NCBI GenBank assembly: GCA_944470555.2
Contig: CALYCZ020000339.1
Span: 1-64,000 of the forward strand
Source: Heterobilharzia americana
Taxonomy: Eukaryota; Platyhelminthes; Trematoda; Strigeidida; Schistosomatidae
Reading direction: 5' to 3'
DNA length: 64,000 nucleotides
Shown: piece by piece, positions 32,146 to 43,622 of the stretch
Layout of the letters: every line of letters starts with the position of its first letter
Numbering within the stretch: the first letter of the stretch is position 1
Notes under the pieces: generated by a model
The model's database searches: none
What the model saw: the letters and a program-made list of their open reading frames with translations, nothing else
Told to the model about the DNA's origin: nothing
Position numbers and translations under genes: made by a program

Positions 32146-34911
32146 TCACTTTAGCTGGAAGCTGTCGCACGACTGAGAAAACTTGACGGTGAAGAAGTTT
32201 GCACGCAAGCGGGACTTGAACGATTTCATTTTGACGCTATGGGTGTGGCTGCGCAGATTGTAACAACTGTTGTGTTCGAACTGAAACTCATCACTGGCTA
32301 TAAACGTGTGTTTATGTAACACATTAAAGAAGAGTGTCAGGTTACTTTTGAGTCGTCTCATCCAAAGTGTTTCTAGACTTAATGTTCTGCATCTGGTGCT
32401 GTAGTCCTGTCTGCAGTCGTGTCCTAACAATCCAGCTGTGGAATACCTTTGGACACCCTCTATTTTATGTTTTCCTTTTATGCGGATACCGCCCAGTATA
32501 AATGGACGGTATTCTAATAGTGGACGTACGCAGGTTTTATAGAGTAGTAACTTGACTTCTTTGAAGTGGAAGTTACGAACTATGCAACCCACCAGGATCC
32601 TAGATTTGTGAGTCTGTGATGCTACCTGTTGAGAAAATGTCAGGTCCCCTGAATATCTTAGCCCAAGGTCACACACTTTTAGGAACAGGTAGTTTCGTAG
32701 GCTGAAGATGTAGTTATATATCCACCAATGGAGCACCAAAACATATCCAGCCACACTTGCCTATAGTGAACTGAAGTTTCCAAGCAACAGACCGTGAGGA
32801 TATTATATTGGGTTTCCTTTGTATTAGTGCTTGGAAGGGGGATAAATTATCACGGGTGAATGCGTCTGCAACTTTTAGGTCATCAGCAAACAAGAATGGT
32901 TTACCGTATGCAAAGCAGCTGCAGATGTCACTGACGTATGAAGTAAAGAGAAGGGGACTTAATACACTGCCCTGAACAACACCAGAGGTGATTGACCTAG
33001 GTTTTGAAGTGTGTGAATCTACCTTCACCACTTGAGTGCGATTACTGAGGAAAGACTTAATCCATCCCAATAGTGGATAGTCGATTTCCACAGTCGTCAA
33101 CTTACTTATTAACAGCAAGCGATCGACTATGCCAAATACCTTTGAAATGTCTGGATAGAGTACAAGGACCAATTGGTGTCCGTTGCGCATAGTGGTTACG
33201 AATTTGAAGAAGTCAAGACTGCAAGTTATACGGGGCCTCGATTTTAGGAACCCATGCTGACTGGATGTGATGATATTGCCAATAAGCATATGCTGAAGAA
33301 TGCTTTCTTGAATAACTTCCCCCATAATTCTAGAGACTGCAGGCGTAATATCTATTGGTCTGTAGTTACTGGCTAGTGTTTCTGAACCAGATTTATATCT
33401 ACGGAGAAAAAATGACGTTTTCCATATATCAGGGTGTGAAAGATTCCGAAGAGAGAGAAAATATTTCAAGTAATAATAATGGAATATCAGGGCAACCAAA
33501 TTTAGGGAAATTTGATGATATTCCAACTGTGCCAGCGCTGCTGGAGCATTTAAGAGTCCTAATGGCTTGATGAACATTACAGTATGTGAATTAAACCGTA
33601 TCTATTGTCGTTAGTTGGGGAGAAGAATAGCTTTTAAAAGTGCAGACCACACTGGTGTCACACGAAAAATTTGTAGGTGGAAGTACCAATTGAATCACCG
33701 GTTGCAGAATGTGGCGGTGCGCATAATACCGTTTAGCGACCACTTCCTGGAACTTGGAGCCTACATTTGTCAAAATAAGATTTATGTTGTACCAAAATAT
33801 TAAGTTCAGCACATTGTCACCTCTTGTACGAATTGTAACTATTTGTTTCCATCCAAAAATAGACAGTGTATGGAAAACGTTGTCATACCTAGCCGGACCA
33901 GCAAGTGAATCCCACTTGATTTCAGGCATGATAAGGTCACCGCATGTGATCTTATGATCATATGGGGGAGTGAATGCATGTTCCAGAGCCGTAATCAGTG
34001 GAATCTCATGATTATTAAAGGTACCAGGTGCTCTGTAAACACATCCCACCAATGCTGTAGCATTCTTGTAGTGTACCGTGACCCTAAGAGAGTCACTTAC
34101 CTTATCAAGAACCATATTTCCCAGCCTGAATACAGTGAGATTGTTCAGGAGGTACATCAGGCAACCTCATCCTTTCCTGTTACTCCGGTCACATCGGAAC
34201 TGTGTATACATGTCAATACTTATCTCTTCATCTAGCATATTTTGCGTGACGCCAAGACTCAGTGATAATTATTACCAGCGGCTTATACATGAGCGCGACT
34301 TCTCTTAATACCGTTAGTTTGCTAAGGACGGACCTTGAGTTTATGAGAACGATGTACAAGTAGGAGGAGTAATACTGTGTAAAGCTTTCTAGTTCGCCAG
34401 ACGAGCCAAAAGATGTCTCACTGTCGTTTGACTGAGTATAGTCTGACGTCGTTGCGCTACAGAACGTCTCCACACCTTGTTCACTTGCAGCTGTAGGGTT
34501 ACTAGGATATCCAGGTGGTAAATCGACCACAGAGTGGCTTGAAATGGTATCTTCTTTATCAGGGGGGAACAGGGTATTGTTTTTATTTGCGTTCAGTGCG
34601 CACATTGTATCCAAATAGACAGAATTTGACCTCATGCAAGTGTCGTCTCAAGTATCTGTTACACAGAGGGTAGGCAGTTTTGATATTGTACGTGGAGGGT
34701 GTGTGGGGCTGGTGATGCCACTTGGAAGATTCAACAGACCCGTTGTGCTTCCGCATCTGTTGACACCACTTGGGTAGTTGGTGTCTAGGATTTGCGTGTG
34801 CGGTTGTGATTTATACGCCTTGACTGGGACCCTCGACACCATGGGAATCAGTGGTTGAAGACTCTTGATAACATGGCTGGAAATTGGTCTCAATGGAGCG
34901 GATGTATTCAC
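32146..34911 (-). pseudogene. LINE E, left-arm copy
   Basis: Mirror of 47864-50629, same length and same inactivating changes; see that entry for domains. It is complete in both arms, so the insertion and its decay predate the palindrome. Confidence 0.8.
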
Positions 34912-36249
34912 CCCCTGGCATCTTCTAAAGCTTGAATATTTGCACTAGCCTCAATATTCAAATTGTTTATTGCCACTTAATTTATTCTACTTTGATATCA
35001 GTCTTTTTTATCGTATCTTTCTTGTCTTTGTTTGGTGTGATTTTCTTTACTTAGTTGCTAGATATGCTATGCAGCATGTCGAGTTATCTGACTGCGTTAC
35101 ATTGGGCACGTCAGTGCCAGCCCAGTTTCTGTAGGCTGACTGGTTGTAGTTTTCAGTGGCATCGTCATACTGTTTAAGTAAGTTAACTATTCATAAGGTG
35201 AATTTATAATGAACAACGTGAATTCTGTAAAATATTTCGTTGTTAACAGCCAACTTGCTTTTCATGTATTAAAAATTTAGTTGGAAGGTTGAACGAAGAT
35301 GTCAGGTTATCATGATAGCCTTAACATGGGTGCACCAGTGTTAAGCGTACTAATATATCCATATGTATCTCATACTTACCTTTTTATGTTATGGGTTGTC
35401 TTATAGTTAGTAGTGTAGACTTATAGTAAGCAGTCTGCAATAATCCACTGTCTGTATTTTCATTCGCATGGGGGATGAGATTTTGCATGTATCGGAGCGT
35501 TTGTGCTCCCTGATGGAATTATTGTATGTATGCTGTTCAATAAGGCATTGCACAGGGATGCAGTGGATCTTTCGTTGGCCTCTCATTTATCTATCCGGAC
35601 ACTGAGAACTTGCAATGAACGTGCCCGAAATAGTTGACGTACGAAAGTAAAGAAGACACATTTCAAAATACTTGTAAGCAAAAAAGAGAGTTACCGATGA
35701 CATGCACTCGGTAGAACCTCATAATGACCAGGAATTTAGAGACACATGCAAGTGGTTTGCTGGTTTAAACGCAAAACATAAAACGTCAACAGTGTGGGAA
35801 GAGGAAACTTGCAGTTGTTGAGCTCTCACTTCTAGGTCTTGAGTCTTGGTTCTTTTTGTTCTGTCGTACTCCTTCGATGGTCGCAGAAGTCTTTGCGTTT
35901 TCCTGCTTACAGTTTTGGAGGTAGTGTTTGTCTATTTGAAGGTGTTTTGTTTGCAAATTGCAGCTTTGTTTTGTTTTTCTTTTCTTCTTTTGGGGGGGGG
36001 GGGAAGGAGGGTAGCGGAGCTGCTGATAAGATCAATTAATCGTTTGGAATTCCTGTTGTTGTAGGCACCTGCAAGTAAGTGTTAAGCATTACTTAAATAG
36101 TGATAGAAACGGAGTGAGTGGGGCATGAGAAAAAGAGAAGTGAAAAGATAAATGTGACTGGTAACAATATAGAGGAGAGATGCGTCTTACTGCAGATACT
36201 AGGGTTTGGGAATACAAGGAGAATACAGGGATGGAAGGGCGTATCATCG
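34912..36249. other. Palindrome unit sequence, possible first exon, no recognised gene
   Basis: Homologous to copy X part 2 and part 1. ATG at 35614 opens 11 codons that align without indels to copy X; a GT follows in both. A G-run at about 35993-36003 differs between the arms (interrupted by A in the other arm). The mirror is 46526-47863. Confidence 0.35.
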
Positions 36250-38840
36250 GTTGCTACTAACAGATGTTCGTGGTAAGCCATTTGCGATCACATACTCATC
36301 CAGTAGTCGTTTGAAGCAGTTGACTGATGTGGCTGTGGCCGGTCACTTCTTTCGGCAGCGCGTTCCATAAGGCATATACTCTATGCGAGGAAAGGTTAGA
36401 TGTTACTCCAGCCTTTGCCCTATGGTGGGGTATGCGGGTGGGGTTCCCACGGGATTGTCGGTTTCGGACCGATAACGTTGTCGTGTTTCGGTGGTCCACT
36501 TGGCGAATGATCTTGCAGGCTGTTATTCGATCACCTCATTTTCTTCGATAACTTAGTGTGAAGAAGTTGAGTTGCTTGAGGCGTTGCGCAATGCTTTGCC
36601 TGATAGTCCGACAACCAACTTTGTCCCTCTTTGTACCTTCTGGAAGGAATTTGTGTCGCTCGCTAGTAGAGGAGGGACCACTGTGTTGAACACCTCTAGG
36701 TGTTGTCTAACGTGGGTTTGGAATACCATGAGGAATAACTCTGGGGGTAACAATTCAATTCGCCTTCTTAGAAAGTGGATAATGGCGTTCGCCTTTGCTG
36801 CCATTCTTTTATAAATGCCAGTAGTATCCATTGCGTCTGAAAAGTTTAGCCCTTGGTCCTTCTCCGTGGATACCTTAGTGATTGTACGCTTTTTACGAGT
36901 GTAGTTGATTTTTATTGCCTCTGGTGTGGGAAGATACATCACCTTGCACTTCTCCAGATTAAAGCTTGAGCCGTTTGCAGTCGACCAGGAATCCAGCTGC
37001 AACAGGTCGTTTTGGAGTATCCTAGGATCCTCTTCGTCGCCTGTCGTCCTCCACATTTTGATGTCGCCAGCGAATAGGAGGATGGATGAGGAGATCTTAG
37101 TGGGGAGGTTGTTTATGAATAGTAAAAGTAGGAGTGATCCAAGGATTTTTCCTGGAAAAACTCCTGTTCTTGCATTCCTCCAGGTCGATCGAACTCTGTT
37201 TACCTCAGCGCAGAATTTCTCTATCCTCTAGGTATACTGTAAGCCATGCTAGGAGTGGTTCGGTGATATCCAGTTTCGCTAGTTTGGCGAGCATAATGTA
37301 GTGTGGGACTCTATCAAAAGCTTTGGCCAAGTCCAGGAAGATAACGTGAACTGGTTGTTTGTTGTCCCATCTAGCAGTACAGTCATCCCAAGGGGTCATC
37401 AAGTTTGTGGCACATGACCACCCGTTTCTGATGCCATGCTGGGTGGGATGAACGATGTTGTTTCTGTTAAGGTAGTCCCAGACAACACCTGCAACCAGGC
37501 TTTTCAGTACCTTGGAAAGTATGGGGAGTAGTGCTATCGGTCTGTAGTTACAAGGGTCCTATCGGTCTCCTCCACTGAAGATTGGTGAGAAGATGGCGCG
37601 TTTCCATTCGTTGGAGAGTTGACTTACTTCCAGTGAGTGCGTGAACAGGTTGCATATGGGTATGCTTAGTACTTCGACACAGTTGCGTAGGACAACCGGT
37701 TTTATGTCGTCACAGCCCGGGGATTTCCCTATTCTCAGTGTTGAAAGTTTCGCAAACACTTGGTTTGACGAAATCTTCACGTTCATCAGCTTTGTATCGC
37801 AGTCCTGGGACTTCGTTACATTGCTAGATGTTGGTAGCGGATGGATAACTGGGTTGAGTTGCTCGTCAAATCGACTGTTCAACAGTTCCGCTATCTCACT
37901 GCTGTTCAAGGGTTCTCCGGCTGGCCCTGTGACCAGGTTTAAGCCCTTATTCGTCGATTTGCGTTGTGACATAGACCGATACAGACTTTTCGGATTGCAG
38001 CTTAACTGTTCAGCCAGGTTGCTTTGGTATGCATAACTGTCATTACGAATTCTTATATTTCACAAGTTTCGTAAGGTCTTGTAGCTACGATGGTCTGATT
38101 GTTTGCGTGGTGTACGCCACCGGTACCATGCCTTCTTTTTCCTCTCTGCTTGTCTTTGGGTTGCGCGAGTTACCCAAGACCGTTTGAGAGGTGACCATCT
38201 GGTTAATTTTGGAACACTCTTTTCGGTAGCACTCCAGATAATATCTTTAATCTGTATCCAGTGTCCGTCTATCGATAATGAGTCCCATTCTTGTGACCAT
38301 GCAGCCTCCGGGAATTCGTTGTTCATGAGGTGGTAGTCTGCTTTCCGGTAACAGCGGAACGCTTCTGGCTCAGCTATTGGTAGTGTCTCTTTGGTTATCA
38401 GAGAGAATCTCACCAGTCAGTGATCGCTTTTACCTAAGGGGGGTTGGACACAGATATCGTCCACCAAAAGATTATCGTCTGTTAGAACGCAGTCGAATGG
38501 TGATCCTTTTCCGTCTGGTCCCCACCTAGTGTTTTCCCCAACCTTCTCTATTAGTCCTGCTGCCATGAACATACTTCGAAGTTTGTGTTCGAAAGATTTA
38601 TGCCCACATCTTACTTTACACCCCGGGTCGAGTGTCGATGTGTTGAAGTCTCCAGCGAGGACTACATGGTCATAGGCTGCCGAGGTGGTTGTTGCGATGG
38701 CACTGAGCAATTGGGCCTCATGCTCTGTCGTACAAAGGGGAGGCCTATATACTACTCCTATTAGGTACTTGGTTTGGTTTATGGTGAGATAGCACCATAA
38801 GGAGTCTTGCAGTAAGACAAACACACCATCAGTCACTTCC
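36250..38840 (-). pseudogene. LINE D, left-arm copy, lacking its 5' 1.85 kb
   Basis: Mirror of 43936 to about 46525. ORF1 and the start of the endonuclease are missing: sequence equivalent to 42082-43935 is absent and the junction at 38838-38840 shows 3-bp GGA microhomology. The endonuclease remainder (38417-38840) is in one open frame through GDFNTSTL, NTRWGPDG and KSDH, whereas the right-arm copy has a 1-bp loss there. RT damage (TAG after GGDR, motif C FAGD) is shared with the right arm. Confidence 0.85.
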
Positions 38841-40035
38841 ACATGCAAACCTCGTTATACAGCTAAGGGATGGGGTTTGGAATTTTGTGCCAATATAGTT
38901 AAGTGATTTACCATACAAATAACGTAAATTAAGCGGAGAATGAAGCGTAAAGTAGATAGCTTACCAACAGGAACTTGGTACTTGGTTTCTCTCACTTTAT
39001 CAGCAACTTTGACCGAATGCTTCAAGTGCGTATGTAAAGACCAAGAAAGATATTTCTCGTTGAATGATCCACGAAGAGAGCCAAAGGCTATGGCAGCTGA
39101 ACGCTCCAGACGACTACGAATCACCGGCAGGAAGTATGTCCGAGTTGAGAAGATAGTTGCGCCGTTGTACGTAGCAATTCTTGCGTCTAGTTGATTAACT
39201 GAATCGCGTTCACTATAACCGTATGGCTGCCAACTGTTTTTCGGCGATAAATACCGTGGTATTGCCTCTAGACTGGATATGAACAAGGCATGACCGAGAA
39301 CTGTACGTTCTGTAGCAAAACGTTTACCCCGATTGGGGGGCTTATATGCTTATTTACGAGTAGAATGCAGCCGAGACAAAACACGTCAGTAACAAATGGG
39401 CGCGCGCCTTCAGACAAAAGTCACTTGTCGTCTTTAAAGACGATGGCTTCAGTTATATTTCCTGAATGTCCACACGAAAGCAAGGAAAGGGAAACTGTGG
39501 ATGTTTTGAATGCCTACACTGACTCCAAGAGAACCGTTTACATCGTATTATGTTAAGCGTGTTTGACTGAACTCAAGAAGAGTAAAACTTGCTGGTCCAC
39601 TGGCTACACGGAGAACAGACAAGTTTTCACTCTTCTTGGGTCATCCATGCACTCATACAACGTAAGTGGCTTTCTTGGAATCGGTACGTCACTAGCAGTT
39701 GTATAGATTGGCAAAATTACAAGGAAAACCGCAACGGATGCACCATACAAATCCCAGACGACACAGTAAACTATCTGGCACATCCTTGTAAAACCCTGTA
39801 GGGGAATAACTGGGTATTGTGCTTACTGGTTGAATGGAGGGGTATTAGTTCGCTTAGTATACAGGATCGCAGATTCTCTACACCTACTTCGAGGCAGCAA
39901 ACTTCCTAGCTCAGGAATTCGGAAACAACTTCTGTTGAGCAGAGGAAGCCCATTCATATTTGTTTGCTCGAATTTTTAAAGGCTTCTGGCAGGCTGAACC
40001 AGGATATTCTGTATAAGAGACTTCAGCTTATGGGT
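38841..40035. other. Palindrome unit sequence next to the spacer
   Basis: Mirror of 40887-42081. It holds a 143-codon open frame on the - strand (38855-39286) of unknown nature and, on the + strand, the open block 39443-39556 that aligns with copy X. No domain recognised. Confidence 0.35.
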
Positions 40036-40690
40036 GTACACCGAAGGTAAGTTGTCGTAGAGATAGTCGTTACACGAGGTAGCAGTCATCTAGAGTTGGC
40101 TTCTCTGTATCTAACTGGTTCCCGATGCTGAGTGGTGTGCCTCAGGGTTGCATTCTTGTTCCCATACTTTTTCTAGCTCTCATCTTCGGGAGTCACACTG
40201 GATAACAATAGAGAGATGATACACCACGTGAAGTTGTCTTACATACTCCTGTGTGTATCCTAAGTGACATAACTAATGGGATAATTCAAGGGGGCAGTTT
40301 CGGAAACGGTTTACTTCGCCGTCGTCATATATTTTTCGAAATTGTAACTCATACACTCGGTCTGTGTAGTAGGGTGCGTTGGTCACACCTGAGACGTCAG
40401 GTGTATGCTTTCGAGATACGGAGAGGTGGACGGTTAATCAAACTTTTCCCAATCAACTTTGTGCAGATGTGATCCGTGTTTATCGTTTTTCCTGCTGACT
40501 GCATGCAAGTGTATACCGCCGACTTTATAAATCTTCCCTTTGTTCTACATTGCAGAATAAACGTCCTACTACTACGAAATCACGAAAGGAGAATGTTGAA
40601 GGAATGATTGATGAATATTTGCTCGGACAATACTCCAAATGTGTTGAATACTTTTTACCGAAATACTTATTTTCACATGAAGTAGAATGA
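39443..40690 (+). other. Candidate exons of an unnamed multi-exon gene or gene relic
   Basis: Open blocks 39443-39556 (MASVIFPECPHESKERE...VLC, stop), 40356-40472 (ending LIKLFPINFVQM, stop) and 40556-40690 (KCVEYFLPKYLFSHEVE, stop) align without indels to copy X at 20124-20237, 19486-19602 and 19268-19402. The last begins after TTCTACATTGCAG, an acceptor-like sequence kept in both. Short exons would suit the micro-exon genes known in schistosomes, but no match to a named family is claimed. The right arm keeps only the first block (41523-41410 on the - strand); the others lie in the spacer. Confidence 0.3.
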
Positions 40691-40886
40691 CTTCTTCAGT
40701 CGATGCTCATGAATGATGCTAGGGCTGTGGGGAGTTAGTAGTGTTGAACTCCTTCGTTAAGTGAGCTCCTGTGCAGACGCGTGTGAACCAGTGACTTGTT
40801 ACGGTAGTCTGGATATAGCCAAAAATGTTGAAAACGTGTGAACTGATACACTTCTCCCCTACGGAATCCGGGATTACTGATAATAA
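40036..40886. other. 851-bp spacer at the palindrome centre
   Basis: Unpaired sequence between the arms. It continues the left arm without a break in homology to copy X (19086-19770), so it is unit sequence that was not duplicated. The right-hand junction, at about 40886/40887, is where orientation flips. It carries an RT fragment at 40116-40205 that copy X lacks. Confidence 0.85.
40116..40205 (+). pseudogene. Short RT motif-B fragment
   Basis: WFPMLSGVPQGCILVPILF is RT motif B of a non-LTR element (usually GVPQG[SC][IV]LGP.LF) and ends at a stop. About 130 bp around it has no counterpart in copy X, so it is a small truncated insertion in the palindrome lineage. Confidence 0.5.
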
Positions 40887-42081
40887 ACCCATAAGCTGAA
40901 GTCTCTTATACAGAATATCCTGGTTCAGCCTGCCAGAAGCCTTTAAAAATTCGAGCAAACAAATATGAATGGGCTTCCTCTGCTCAACAGAAGTTGTTTC
41001 CGAATTCCTGAGCTAGGAAGTTTGCTGCCTCGAAGTAGGTGTAGAGAATCTGCGATCCTGTATACTAAGCGAACTAATACCCCTCCATTCAACCAGTAAG
41101 CACAATACCCAGTTATTCCCCTACAGGGTTTTACAAGGATGTGCCAGATAGTTTACTGTGTCGTCTGGGATTTGTATGGTGCATCCGTTGCGGTTTTCCT
41201 TGTAATTTTGCCAATCTATACAACTGCTAGTGACGTACCGATTCCAAGAAAGCCACTTACGTTGTATGAGTGCATGGATGACCCAAGAAGAGTGAAAACT
41301 TGTCTGTTCTCCGTGTAGCCAGTGGACCAGCAAGTTTTACTCTTCTTGAGTTCAGTCAAACACGCTTAACATAATACGATGTAAACGGTTCTCTTGGAGT
41401 CAGTGTAGGCATTCAAAACATCCACAGTTTCCCTTTCCTTGCTTTCGTGTGGACATTCAGGAAATATAACTGAAGCCATCGTCTTTAAAGACGACAAGTG
41501 ACTTTTGTCTGAAGGCGCGCGCCCATTTGTTACTGACGTGTTTTGTCTCGGCTGCATTCTACTCGTAAATAAGCATATAAGCCCCCCAATCGGGGTAAAC
41601 GTTTTGCTACAGAACGTACAGTTCTCGGTCATGCCTTGTTCATATCCAGTCTAGAGGCAATACCACGGTATTTATCGCCGAAAAACAGTTGGCAGCCATA
41701 CGGTTATAGTGAACGCGATTCAGTTAATCAACTAGACGCAAGAATTGCTACGTACAACGGCGCAACTATCTTCTCAACTCGGACATACTTCCTGCCGGTG
41801 ATTCGTAGTCGTCTGGAGCGTTCAGCTGCCATAGCCTTTGGCTCTCTTCGTGGATCATTCAACGAGAAATATCTTTCTTGGTCTTTACATACGCACTTGA
41901 AGCATTCGGTCAAAGTTGCTGATAAAGTGAGAGAAACCAAGTACCAAGTTCCTGTTGGTAAGCTATCTACTTTACGCTTCATTCTCCTCTTAATTTACGT
42001 TATTTGTATGGTAAATCACTTAACTATATTGGCACAAAATTCCAAACCCCATCCCTTAGCTGTATAACGAGGTTTGCAGGT
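40887..42081. other. Palindrome unit sequence, right-arm copy
   Basis: Mirror of 38841-40035. It contains the 143-codon + strand frame 41636-42067 (starts MFISSLEAIPRYLSPKN; a short hydrophobic stretch near residues 116-127). It differs from the left copy by one Arg/Leu change. Function unknown; whether it is coding at all is open. The candidate exon block 41410-41523 lies on the - strand. Confidence 0.35.
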
Positions 42082-43622
42082 GGACGGAATCCAGTATGTG
42101 CCGGAAGACGGGCGTAGCAACACAATCACCGTCTAAGATCCCCATAGCACTGTCACGTCAGGCACAGCATTTGTTGAAACCGGCAAACCCCTGTGGTAGC
42201 ACACCTGCAGTCATACCGTTGGTGGAAAATAAAGCACGGGGAAAACGCGCTACGACTGACATCGCCATACAGAAAGTAAACCACTCCGTCGTCAACAAAC
42301 AGCAAACCTCTGACGACTATGGTGTTTGCAAAGAATCGGTTTTGGAGGCTCAGAAAGCCTTTGTGTGCAACGTCTGTCTTAGATGGGTACACTGTAACTG
42401 TGATAATAGTTTACCGGGGCAGTACTACAGCTTTATGAGGAAGTACCCATGTAAATAGATGTGGTATATATGCCCAGAGGGTCTAAAATCACCGGCCATC
42501 ACCACTGGCAAACTGGAAAACCTGGTTCAGTCAAATATGTTACAAAGAACGGGCTCCAACAACATTCCCTCAGGATGCGGTCTAGCTCCATATGCGCGCA
42601 AACACGCCACAGCTAAAGGCAGGAAAAAATTGGCTCCCACTCCAAGTGAGACACCAAAAAGGTCCTCGCTTGTATCACCGCCACCCAGACGATCCAACAG
42701 GACTGAACAACCTGAGGAAGTAGGTTGCGCTGAGAACGAATGGACGAAAGTGAATAGGGTGAGGGGTAGACCGAAAGCACTGGTTACCAAGCCCGATATC
42801 CCACGCTTACAGGACAAGAGAACAGATTCCATCATTCTGTTCAACGTCCCTACACCAACAGACCCACTCTTAGAAAAAAGAGAACAGTCTGACAAGGAGA
42901 ATTGGGATGACTACTGCAGAAAGTTAGGAATAGAAACCATCGCAGCCAACTTATGCCGGCTCTCCCGTGTGAGTAGAGCACCTCGAGATAGGCCGCCACC
43001 ACTCAGGGTATCAGCAATGACGGCGAAACAGTTGGAGAATATACTGCTGCTGTCACGCCGACTAGACATTGCAGGCCCCTGCCCCATAGGGTGAAGCTAG
43101 ACAAACCCTGGGTCACCCGAGAGGCAGAGAGTAAGTCCCCACTTAGTGACCTGCACAAGGCTGCAAGCATGGTGGTGCACGGAATACCCGAACTGGCGGG
43201 TGGACCCGCAAAGTGTGATAATTACCTTCATGATTTCGGGCAGTGGAGGTGGTTAGCGGCAAAAATGGGACTTGGAAATCTGCCTGCTAGAGCGTAAGTA
43301 GGTTACCAAGACCTACGCACTTGCAGAGCATCTCCTCACCAAGATTGCTAGCTGTACGCTTTGACTGCAAAGCATCACTAACAGAGGCTCTCACGGCATG
43401 GTACGTGTAAAACACAATATAGGAGGCGCTATACGATACTGTGAGAGTAAACCACGAGCTACCAGACTAGAAGATAGGAGGCAACCTCCGAAAACACTAC
43501 AGGCAGCACTAGTCAGAAAAGAATTAGCTAGTGAGCTACCTGTAGGCACAACAAACACTACTGCCACACCAGCAGCAGGATGCCAAGAGGAGCCAAAAAA
43601 CGGAGACCCACTAGCCCAGTAG
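42082..43622 (+). pseudogene. LINE D ORF1 with PHD-like finger, broken (right arm only)
   Basis: The frame 42096-42458 carries YGVCKESV..FVCNVCLRWVHCNCDN, a PHD-like finger, ended by TAG at 42456-42458 where relatives have Trp (K-W-[FM]-WYICP). It continues in the same frame to 43094 (MWYICPEGLKSP... to LLSRRLDIAGP). Pieces at 43091-43297 and 43398-43622 follow in shifted frames. The last overlaps the start of ORF2 (ATG at 43580) by 43 bp. The left arm has lost this region by deletion. Confidence 0.75.

Larger units (their letters stand above)
26380..40035. repeat. Left arm of the 35.5-kb palindrome
   Basis: Reverse complement of 40887-61870. Pairing sums are 80922 (39.0-40.0 kb), 82776 then 82775 (31.6-38.8 kb), 82774 (28.7-31.6 kb), 88009 (28.35-28.68 kb) and 88250 (26.4-28.34 kb). 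The steps mark length differences of 1854, 1, 1, 5235 and 241 bp. Within steps the arms are almost identical, with scattered substitutions. The left arm is the shorter by 7.3 kb. Confidence 0.95.

Noticed and set aside
35993..36003. G-run difference between the arms as biological signal
   Set aside because: Homopolymer runs are prone to slippage and sequencing error; not usable as evidence.
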